Below, piece by piece: positions 55,567-64,000 of a stretch of 64,000 nt of DNA. The notes under the pieces are model-generated. The model was not told the DNA's origin. It made no database searches and saw nothing but the letters and a program-made list of their open reading frames with translations. Both the position numbers and the translations under genes were made by a program. Position 1 is the first letter of the stretch; the number at the start of each line of letters is the position of its first letter. This DNA is from Absidia repens. Lineage: Eukaryota > Mucoromycota > Mucoromycetes > Mucorales > Cunninghamellaceae. The DNA lies in contig MCGE01000009.1 in the NCBI GenBank assembly GCA_002105175.1, positions 868,001-932,000 on the forward strand. Direction: 5' to 3'.

Positions 55567-56150
55567 TTCTTTTTCTCATTAGTTTTCTTCACCGATGTAC
55601 CTATTTGAGGTTATATAGATCTTAGATTAATGTTAGTACTAGTTTAGAAGGGTCTTCAGAACAGGGATTACAAGATACATGGAGAATCCCTTTCATTTTG
55701 ATTCTAGGATCTTGGAGGGTGTCCTGATTAGCTTAGTTTGTCTCTTTTCTTCCACAAAACATATGTTGGTTTCAATAAAACTTGACTTTACATCAATAAA
55801 ACTTGACTTTGCATCAATAAGACTTGTCTTTGCTTTAAAAAATATGTGTTTGCTTCAATGAAGTGTGTTTAAACTTCATTAGAAGCTTGGAGATCCCTTT
55901 TAGAGATCCCTTTTTTTATTTGACATCGTTCCTTCTTCTACACCATTCATCTAGACTAGCACCTCTCTCAGCTACTATTAGCGGCCCCTATTTTTGCATC
56001 TTCTTTCCTTTTAGTATAGTATTGACTACAGTATCATGATTCAATAAAAGCTTTTTTTTATTTTGCAACGAACAATGGATGGCAAAGCTATTCTACTGTG
56101 GTAGGCTATTTTACATACTATTCTATTGCGGCACACTGTCTGTGTTTGAT
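55567..56150 (+). repeat. Dispersed repeat copy R3, 3' part
   Basis: Continuation of the copy interrupted by the LINE: CT-rich tract, GAGGTTATATAGATCTTAG, then the core at about 55636-55720 (GTACTAGTTTAGAAGGG, CATGGAGAATCC, CTTTCATTTTG). Further 3' it matches copy R4 (TTTAGTATAGTATTGACTA, ATGATTCAATAAAAG). An internal minisatellite lies at 55771-55831. The 3' limit is approximate. Confidence 0.6.
55771..55831 (+). repeat. Minisatellite of ~20-bp units inside repeat R3
   Basis: About three to four tandem units of the type CATCAATAAAACTTGACTTT with small differences. Each carries an AATAAA or AATAAG hexamer. Copies R2 and R4 have one or two such CAATAAA units at the same place. Confidence 0.65.
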
Positions 56151-56689
56151 GGTTTTTTTATTATTATTTGTTTTATTGGTTTGGAAAGCCTATAGCAGGT
56201 ATTACTACTTCTGGAAGTCTCTCCCGGCGCTTTTTAGCGGAATTATTTGTTTTTAGCGGTATGGAGGGGTTGTTCTGTGTGTGTATGGGGATATTGGAGG
56301 GGGGGGGAATGGTATAAGTAGAAGGTGCATGTGACTGGAAAACGGATCCAAGTATGTGTGTGGTTAGATTGGTGGGTGATAGCGTACAGGCGGTTATTAT
56401 GGCTGTAGGCTTTCGCTGTGAACTTATAGGTGTAAACTTTAGAGCATTCTACAATTGATTGTATGAGACATCGATGGCTGGATTGGTGACAAAAATGATT
56501 GTATAATATTTCTGAAGATGCATGGAAAATTTGAAGTCGAACGGTGCAGTAGTTCGTTTTATATAAAGCGAAGAAGAAAATATTGGACGTTACGTCGATA
56601 TTGCTGGTTGTAAATTCCCCCGGCTATCTAAGGAGCTCCAGATGGGATGACGGGGTTTGAATCAACACTCGTCGCCAGCCTGAATTATT
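56151..56689. other. Spacer between repeat copies, no gene seen
   Basis: G/T-rich stretch with a G9 run near 56301 and no ORF of note. It contains GGGGTTTGAATC near 56650, which resembles a tRNA B box, but no cloverleaf could be drawn around it. Confidence 0.4.
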
Positions 56690-57570
56690 TTTTGGCTCCC
56701 ATTTTCTCTCTGTCTCTCTCTTTCTTCCCCTTTTTTTTAAATAAAAATTATTTTCTCTTCACTGTTTTTGACTCGTTGTGGGCCTGGTGACCTTGGCTTT
56801 CTGTTAGGACTAGTTTAGAAGGATTTTAGAAAAGCGATTGCAAGATGCATGGGGAAACCCTTTCATTTTGATTCTAGGATCTTGGGGGTGTCTTGATTAG
56901 CTTAGTTTTTCTCTTCTTCAATAAAACATGTCTTTGCTTTTAAAAAATGTGTGTTTGCTTCAATGATCTGTGTTTAGACCTCATTAGTAGTTTGCAGATC
57001 CGTTTTAGAGATCCCTTCTGGGAGATCCCTTTTAGTTTTATTTATACATAGTTTCCTTCTTCAGATTTTATTTTTACGCCATTCTTCTAAACCAGCACCT
57101 CTCTCAATAATTATTGGTAGCCCCTATTTACGACTTCTTTCCGTTTAGTATAGTATTGACTATCATGATTCAATAAAAGTTTTTTATTTTAAAATGGGCA
57201 ATGGGTGACAATTTTTTTACCAAGTCATCCTGTAAGTCATCGTAGAGTAAAAAACGTAGTTGCTGTAGCTGTTTTATGAGTATCCTACAAAAATTTGCTT
57301 TTTTAGTTCATTCGCGATGATTATTTTTCCCTCCAAAGACCAAGAAACTGACTAGCAGTCCTCTATCATTTACACTCAAAAATAACCATATTCCGCCTCG
57401 ACCAATCATGCCAATGAACCTGGGTCGTATTATTTGTGTAGCCGTCAATATAGAGCATTTTGCATTACCTTTTTTTATTATTTTGACTTATCTATGAACC
57501 CTTGTACGCACTCCCCGTCCCCCCCCGAGATCTAGTGACTGGCGGACAGTTCTTGGCCACTTCATATATA
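56690..57570 (+). repeat. Dispersed non-coding repeat, copy R4
   Basis: Plus-orientation copy adjacent to R3. A CT-rich tract (CTCTCTGTCTCTCTCTTTC) is followed by the core at about 56806-56890 (GGACTAGTTTAGAAGG, CATGGGGAAACC, CTTTCATTTTG) and a long 3' half that matches R2 (ATATAGAGCATTTTGCATT, TATCTATGA, GGCGGACAGTTC). The 5' CACGTG box is absent. Limits approximate. Confidence 0.6.
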
Positions 57571-58204
57571 TGAAACATGGCCCTCTTCGCGCTTTATCAT
57601 GCACATATTAATCTATTTATCAACATGAGCTCTATCACCACCGTCACATCAACTAAACTAGACATATGATAGTATGTATATCCAGCTTCTATTTTATATA
57701 TTATGTGTAGTATAATAAAAAGCCAAACTGATATCAGTTGAGCCCAAGGGGCAGTCCTGACACCCAATATGTAGATCTTTTTGAATATGAAATAATCGTA
57801 ACAGTTAAGGTTTACTTTACATTCCTGCTGAACTGCTCCCCGATAGGTAGTACAACACATGATGAGCATTGTACTCCTTTCTCCATTGTTACGTTCGCAA
57901 TCATGTTTTCCCCACAAAAAGGTCACATGGTAATTTTCGATCAATGGTTGAACAAACTATTTTATTCGTGGAAAAAAAAGACTAATTTTTGATACAAGTT
58001 TATTGATAAAAGTATAAAGATAAAAAACGAAAATGAAAAGTAGGACTATATAAAATATATACAAATATGAATGGGAAGAGTATGAATTCATGACGTCAAG
58101 TTGAAAATAATAATAATAGTAACAATAAATGGTGTAAATATAGAGATATATGTACGCTAATGAAGGGGATTGTGGGGGGTATGAGTAAAGAAGAAGACAA
58201 ATGT
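57571..58204. other. Intergenic region, no gene seen
   Basis: AT-rich DNA between repeat R4 and the 3' end of the PP2C gene. A 115-codon minus frame (57597-57944) has no recognisable motif and no usable splice context. Confidence 0.45.
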
Positions 58205-59799
58205 TCAGGGTAATGGAGGAGGAGAAGGGCCAGGATTTTGTTGGTCGTCACGGTTGATCACAGCCACTATCAGGGTAATATCATCGGCTTTTCCTCCCTG
58301 TACAAACGAAGGTATTAACAAACGTACAAAACGTACATATGGTCTTTCATTTTTTCCTTGGTTACCTGATAATACAGTCCTTCATGCATTGCACGAACTT
58401 GAAACGGCGACGTGGGATTATCGGGATCTTCACTGACTACCTTGGCGCGAAAAGCAAGGGCTTCCGAGATAGCTTGTGTCGTTGTGTCCGATAACGGTAG
58501 TGATGGATCTTTTTCAATGCATTGCTGTACTTCTTCCATAATTTCGTCGTCGTAAAGATTGTCGAATAATCCATCCGAAGCCAAGATCATGATATCGCCT
58601 TCCTCCACTTTGATCGTGAATTGCTACATGTATAAAATAAGAGAAGTTAACGTCTTGGTACAAAACCTCATCTTTATCTTTTTGTTTTGTTTTGTTTTTT
58701 GTTTTTACCTGTGCGTCCATTGGAGAGTCAAATGATGCTGTACCCAATTGGTAAGGGAAGTTAAATGAGTGTTGTTGTTCTTCCGATCGAAAGATATAAT
58801 TATTTTGTCGTATCACTGAGATGCCACAATCGCCTAAATTTGCCACTCGTAATTCGTCTTGACATAACACAACAATACAAGCGGTGGTTGATCCAACAAT
58901 TCCCTAAAAATAAACAAATAAACAAAAAACTGAAATGAATATACAGATGTTTTCCATGGAAGAAGGAAAAAAAACAAAAAAAAAAAGGTATTAAATGTTA
59001 CCCAAAAAAGGATCGCTCCCGCGGACCCCTGACTTTCCCCTTGAAACCCAACCCCCCTTCTCTTTTATTGTAATAGGACTTACTTCATTTTGAGCGTCTA
59101 ATGTCGTAAGGTGATAAGCATTTTCCATGATTTCCACCGGATTGGCGATATGCTGAGGAACATGCTGAGGACGGACATTGCTTTTGATACGATCGAGTTC
59201 CAATTGAGCATAATGCATGAGTTTTCGTGAATAAAGAGCAGGATTGGCACCTAAATAAAAAGACATATATATATTATATAAATATTTGTTAAATAACTAT
59301 TGTGTCCATTCTTACCAGTATGAGTCCTCCATCCTATATATATAAAAAAGAAAACAGGGAATATGAGTATGCAAAAGTCAAAAGAAATAGCAAACGATAA
59401 TACTTTACCCCCAACACCATCACTGACACCAAGACTATCACTTCGTAAAAAATAAGCATCATCCCCAACTTGAGTACTGGTGTAGATATCATCGTCCTGC
59501 GGATATTCCACCACTTTTCCCGCCTTTGCATAGCCAGAGACGCCGTATTTCAAAGTATAGTTGTGTTTCGGTCGACTTGCAGCAGCTGCGTCCGCCAGAT
59601 CAGGATCAAAAAAATCAATCATATTCAAATGGGACCGAGTTTTTTCTTGTTGCTGAGAGAGTGCAGCGGCCGAAGAGTACATTCTTTTAGGATAGGGGCA
59701 TTGTTGAGGGTTCAATTGTCGTAGTATGGGCAATCTCCATGAGATGGCTGGCTGGCGGCGAATAGAAGAGCAAAGGAGACCTTGGACATGTTGTATCAT
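58205..59799 (-). CDS. PTC7: Mitochondrial PP2C-type phosphatase (PTC7-like)
   Basis: Six exons (minus): 59409-59799, 59316-59333, 59084-59250, 58709-58903, 58366-58623, 58205-58297; 1122 nt, 373 residues. The N-terminus (MIQHVQGLLCSSIRRQPAIS) is Arg/Ser-rich like a mitochondrial presequence. PP2C motifs: VGDDAYFLRSDSLGVSDGVG, GGWRTHTGANPALYSRKLMH, GIVGSTTACIVVL, LRVANLGDCGISVIR, GDIMILASDGLFDNLYDDEI and GGKADDITLIVAVI. The metal-binding Asp residues (GDDA, SDGVGG, ASDGLFDN, ADDIT) are all present. Yeast Ptc7 dephosphorylates mitochondrial proteins including Coq7 in coenzyme Q synthesis; that substrate is only inferred here. Exon 2 is an 18-nt microexon encoding the WRTHT of the family's GVGGWR motif. 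Confidence 0.92.
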
Positions 59800-59938
59800 G
59801 GAGAGGAACGAGGGGACTTGTATTTTTGGGAAGGAGGGGGGGAGGGGAAGGTAATAGTTATCAAAGAAAAAGGGTCAGGTATGTATGTGTGTGTATGTAT
59901 ATACTTGGTAAAAGTTGTTTATGTAAAAAGGGAGGAAA

Positions 59939-59969
<31 letters not shown>

Positions 59970-60169
59970 AAAAAAAAGAAACAGAAAGGTTTATGTTGTG
60001 TCGGTTCTGAAAAAGGAGGCAAAAAGTGAGGGAAACGGAGGGTAAAAAAATTCAAGTTTTTGCCCGAACGACCGGTTCCCAAAATTAAAATACCGCTCCT
60101 TTTTCTTTAACCCAAAAGAAAAAAGTCCCGTGCCTCTTTCTTTCTTTCGCCACTCTCTTCCTAATTCCC
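59800..60169. promoter_or_regulatory. Divergent promoter region with (AG)n tract
   Basis: A 370-bp spacer between the PP2C start (-) and the coiled-coil gene start (+). It is purine-rich on the + strand, with (AG)n at about 59947-59969, GGGAGGGG-like motifs near 59835, and a purine-to-pyrimidine switch near 60100. Confidence 0.45.
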
Positions 60170-61852
60170 ATGTCACTACTTTCTCCTCGCTCGTCGTACT
60201 CTATATCTTCTGTACCAGAGTCGACTATTGCCACTCCTCCTCGGTTCAGTGTTAACTTGGATCTCATGAACTACTCTATCCCCAAGAATAACAACGTAAG
60301 GAAAGAATGAACTTGCCTACGGAAATATATATTAACGCTCTCATTTTTTTCACTCAGGAGCCAACAGCTGACATGACCCAGCTTTTGACGCTAAACAACC
60401 ACACCAACCACAAACGAGATATTCAACAAGGCAATTCATATACTCGGACTCGGCAATTAGAAGCACAAGTAGAAGCGCTTACTCTCTCGAATGTGAAGCT
60501 ACAACGGTCGAATCGCTTACTCAAAGTGGATACAGATAATATTATTGAACAAAGGACACAACCACTTCAGTCAACTATCCGTGAACTGACCTTGAACAAC
60601 ATACAACTCCAACGATCCACTCGATTACTGCAACAGGACTTGGAAGAAAAATCGCTACAATTGAATCAATACCAAACCGACCAAGTCGTCTCTATGAAAA
60701 CTGTGGGTCCGGAATACGAATATCTTGTGCAAATGATCAATGTACTTCATCGACAGGTAAAGTAGGAATTGGCACGGGGAACGAGAATGGGAACGGGGAA
60801 AGGTGCTTCGTCGAACACTATATTCATTTATTAGTACTATTATAGATCAATGGAGATGTCCATTGCGAAGAAACGTGCTGTTATACAATGGCACCTGTGG
60901 ATCATTCATCATCAGCCGATAGTCAACATAGTTGTCGCCCCATTATTCACTCCACCATCTCTCAAGGCTCTTACGCTACCGAATTGGAACACAAAATCGC
61001 CCATCTCGAACGTATTATTGAGGAACTCACTGCTGAAAAGGAATCCATGGCACATCAACAAAGTTACAAGGACGATGATCTTCAAACGTTGAAAAGTGAA
61101 TTGGAAATGAAGGATGCTATTGTCTCACAATTGGAACAGGATTTTATGGACTTGGAGAATAAATTGACTGTTATACAAAAGGTAGGTGAAATCATACATA
61201 TATATATAACCCGTCTATCCTGATGCTTACTGGCTTTGTTTTTTTTTATATATCGTACGGATTCCTGAATTTTTAGAATTTGGAACACAATGATTACCAC
61301 CACGATTCCCCAACACCACCACCTGATGAGGACGATGACAATGGCGAGAGCGGCGACGACGAGGAAGAGGATCCAGCACGACAATCGCATATGCTAATGG
61401 AATCGAAACGACGTACTTTAGCCATCAAAGATACCGAACTATTGGAAAAGATCTTACGGAGTCAACGCTATGGCATCACACCTCCTTCACCAACATCCTC
61501 CTTGGATCAAGAGGATGCATCGCATGAGGAGGACGAGGACGATAATGATGATGAAAAAACTCACAGCGACACTCCCTCACCTATCACCACTTGTCAACCA
61601 CCATCATGGACACCCTTTTTATCCACCACCTCCCTTCCTTGTAAATACAACGCCTCCTCTTCCTGCTCCTCCATACAACTCGACAAGTCACTGGCCCCAC
61701 CTGGGTTTATCCTCATGACCGTCTTTCTTGGCTGTGCGTCGCAGATGGGCATCACGGATGATTGGACACTTCCTTTGACACTCACACTCATGGTCTCCGG
61801 GTTTTTATGGACGGGCGGTGCCAAAGGTGTACAACTCAAAGTCAAGATCTAA
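60170..61852 (+). CDS. Coiled-coil protein with hydrophobic C-terminal tail
   Basis: Four exons: 60170-60295, 60358-60756, 60846-61181, 61277-61852; 1437 nt, 478 residues. All introns are phase 0. Family not recognised. Residues ~60-165 contain two similar heptad segments (LEAQVEALTLSNVKLQRSNR and STIRELTLNNIQLQRSTRLL). A second coil (residues ~225-285; YATELEHKIAHLERIIEELT) ends exon 3. A very acidic DEDDDNGESGDDEEED stretch and a Ser/Thr/Pro linker follow. The last ~50 residues hold two hydrophobic segments (PGFILMTVFLGCASQMG and LPLTLTLMVSGFLWTGG) and a short basic end. The layout suggests a tail-anchored tether or organelle-surface adaptor; that is inference. Confidence 0.65.
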
Positions 61853-62879
61853 AAATTCCCTCACATCTCATCTCATCTCTGTCAAGCATGATCCTTCTCC
61901 GCCACCCCCACTCCAATACATATACCTTTTACCTATTTATTTATTTATTTTAGATATCTCCTATTTTTATCACATACATATATATATACATATATATTGT
62001 TATATTCCCGGGGCATCATGTCATCCCTCTTCTTCATCATTTTACCCTATATACAAAATTAGATCATTAGTTGTTTTTGAATAATACCCCATTTCGCTTT
62101 ACATACCAACGTGCAATCGTCAGACACACACAAACATACAAATAAATGTTGTTGTTTTTTATTTTTTTATATTTTTATTTTATTTTTTTGATTCTATGTA
62201 TATGTACGTTTTGATGAAAAAGATGGAATGGATTTATAGGTTGGGGGGATTGATGATATGACGTATTGTGCTGTATGTTATGATAGGTACGAGTGTTCTA
62301 AAGGGAAGGGGGGATTCCTTTTTGATCTTTTCTCTCATCCCTCCTTTATCTTTGACACATAGGGTATGGCACAAGGGGCGGGGGGATGATACATATATCA
62401 AAAGATGGATGATATGCGGGGGAATTATGTTTTTGTGTGAAGACCCTCGTCTCCCATAAGATGGCCCCTGCAATGAATCAGAATAGAAAAAAAAAAAAAA
62501 AAAGGGGGATAAGGGCGTCAATATTGTTGAATGAATGTCAGGTAGACCACATGAAACCTTTTACGATATCTATTGTTTTAAGATGGGAGGAATATATTTG
62601 ATTTTTGATGCTTGCGTTAATAAACTTGCTGTGTCGAAAAAATTAGCTCAGGTGCTGGTCGGGGGTGGGGGTATTCCAGGAAACATACCCACATATTTTA
62701 CAATTAAAAAATAATCCTCTTTTTTTTCATGGTGCAGTTCAGTATGAAAAGCAAACCCTAATTGTTGTTAGGGAGGGGAGGGTTGTTGAAGTGCGGCTTT
62801 CTTGAAATGACACACACCTCTCTGCCAATTTGCATCTTAATAATATAAGCAGTTCCTTGGGGCGCCACTATCAAGGGGT
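61853..62879. other. Intergenic region, no gene seen
   Basis: 3' region of the coiled-coil gene with AATAAA near 62141 and T-rich tracts at 62155-62195. Two short overlapping frames at 62234-62521 have no motif. Confidence 0.5.
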
Positions 62880-63508
62880 TTGGTAGGATACCCACAAGCT
62901 ACAATGGCGAACATTATTTGCAATACGACAGGATCTGAATATAACTTGACAAAAAGGGTCATGTTTTATTGAGTATATTGATAAATACTAATACTAAAGA
63001 AAGTAGGTTCAGTGTAACTAGGGGAATCAGTGGAAGGACCTATTGGTGGAAGCATGAGGGAGACTAGTGTGAGATTTTAAGCATAGTCAACATTATTCTA
63101 ACGGTGTGAGGGTAAAAAAAAAGAAAAAGGGAACTAATATACTGCACATTGCAACAGAAATATTAAAAGGGAGATCTGTTACGAAGCACAACAGCGGCCA
63201 ACACTAATCTAAGAGGGAGATGAAGGATCTATTATAGAAGTCACGAAAGAGACATATTGAGACTTTTTTTTTATTGAACTATGTAAAACGAACATTTTTA
63301 TTGAGATAGGAGTACAAACTATGAACAAACTAATTCTAAACTAAGCTAATGAAGGCTCCAGAATGCCAACTATGGTGGTTCACAATCCTGGATCCAAAAT
63401 GAAAGGGTTTCCCATGCATCTTGTTAACTATGTTCTGAAACCCCTTCCAAACTAGTCCTAACACTGACCTAAGCCCACCATAACCTCGAGAAAGTTGACT
63501 GGTGACGA

Positions 63509-63548
<40 letters not shown>

Positions 63549-63620
63549 AGAGTGCGAAAAAATAAAAATTGGAAGCGTCAACAAAATTTCACGTGGGCGG
63601 AATTTGAAATATACTTATTG
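62880..63620 (-). repeat. Dispersed non-coding repeat, copy R5
   Basis: Minus-orientation copy. Reading the minus strand: AAATTCCGCCCACGTGAAAT (CACGTG at 63590-63595), a CT/T-rich tract interrupted by a long T run (the A run 63510-63546 on +), and GAGGTTATGGTGGGCTTAGG. The core follows at about 63460-63370 (GGACTAGTTTGGAAGGGG, GGGAAACC, CTTTCATTTTGG), and the 3' half contains CAATAAAA motifs. The 3' limit near 62880 is approximate. Confidence 0.6.
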
Positions 63621-63837
63621 GTTTTTTTAGACAATACAAATCCGCTTGTGAAAATCTGCGTTCAGAAAAAGCAAACACACACATAGCCGTATAATCATAT
63701 TCAATTCAACATGAAAACGTGATAGTTTATTGATAAAAAAAAAACACAATGATATGTATATATCATTACACTAGTAGTACAACTATGTCTATGAACTAAG
63801 CTATATAACTAATACACAGTGAGGAGGAGGGAGGGAC

Positions 63838-64000
63838 CTATTTGTGCTTGGAGATGGTAGAAGCAGCCTTGCCATCGGGGATTTGAATGAATTGAGCAGG
63901 AGCATCAGCGGTAGCAGGAGCATCCAAGATATAGTAGCCCTTACGTTCGAATTGGATGATATCGCCCTTCTTGAGTTGGCTAACGTTGGCATCGGCAAGT
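63838..64000 (-). CDS. Cytosolic glutamyl-tRNA synthetase, C-terminal end (partial)
   Basis: Only the last 54 codons lie in the window; the gene continues past the right edge on the minus strand. The visible sequence, DANVSQLKKGDIIQFERKGY then YILDAPATADAPAQFIQIPD and a basic ASTISKHK end, matches the C-terminal anticodon-binding beta-barrel of eukaryotic cytosolic GluRS ('LKKGDIIQ.ER.GY...D'). The enzyme charges tRNA-Glu. GlnRS shares the fold and is the alternative, but the short lysine-ending tail fits GluRS better. Confidence 0.8.
   Translation of the reverse strand, partial: LADANVSQLKKGDIIQFERKGYYILDAPATADAPAQFIQIPDGKAASTISKHK

Noticed and set aside
56640..56680. tRNA B-box-like GGGGTTTGAATC
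   Set aside because: No cloverleaf, A box or anticodon arm could be drawn on either strand.
1..64000. CRISPR arrays, rRNA genes, prokaryote-style operons
   Set aside because: No regularly spaced repeats and no rRNA signature seen; introns and gene families are eukaryotic.

Overview
The window looks like nuclear DNA of an early-diverging fungus, most probably a member of the Mucorales (Mucoromycota). Genes are compact and rich in short (about 50-100 nt) GT-AG introns. Intergenic DNA is AT-rich and full of A/T homopolymers. Several products are typical of that lineage: a WC-2-type PAS/GATA factor, very glutamine/histidine-rich regulators and a three-module PTP-like phytase protein. The species cannot be named from the sequence alone.

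Layout. 1-9 kb: secreted DUF3472 protein, NAC beta subunit (minus), one copy of a dispersed repeat, a secreted Asp/His-repeat protein, and mitochondrial ribosomal protein Mrp51/bS1m. 9.1-19.5 kb is a cell-division group: condensin SMC4 (minus, 16 exons including a 13-nt microexon), an unrecognised SANT-like/zinc protein (minus), thymidylate synthase (minus), and a divergent Csm1/Pcs1-like chromosome-segregation protein. The last two share a promoter carrying an ACGCGT (MCB) site. 19.9-24.8 kb: a poly-Gln putative DNA-binding regulator and a small protein with a candidate PP1-docking motif. 25-28 kb: repeat copies in opposite orientations. 29.3-44 kb: WC-2-like photoreceptor partner, a Pho85-type cyclin, cytosolic thioredoxin, a type II membrane dipeptidyl peptidase, a broken acyl-carrier-protein-like gene, and a SAM methyltransferase. 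44.0-49.8 kb: a 1519-residue protein with three tandem CX5R phosphatase modules.

49.98-55.55 kb is a near-complete L1-like non-LTR retrotransposon (CCHC ORF1, EN/RT ORF2, poly-A tail, perfect 16-bp target-site duplication) nested inside a copy of the dispersed repeat. Further repeat copies follow, then a mitochondrial PTC7-like PP2C phosphatase (minus), a coiled-coil protein with a hydrophobic tail, another repeat copy, and the 3' end of cytosolic glutamyl-tRNA synthetase at the right edge.

The most unusual material is (i) the uncharacterised dispersed repeat family, with at least six copies, a conserved 5' CACGTG box and a conserved core; (ii) the nested LINE, whose 5' boundary falls one base before the ORF1 start codon and whose ORF1 stop and ORF2 start are separated by one base; and (iii) an ACP-like protein without the phosphopantetheine serine. 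Four apparent single-base losses (near 20174, 40241, 51967 and 52031) interrupt otherwise convincing reading frames; they may be real lesions or assembly errors. Exon coordinates were worked out by hand from splice-site motifs and reading frame. The summed exon length is a multiple of three in every multi-exon model that lacks an apparent lesion.
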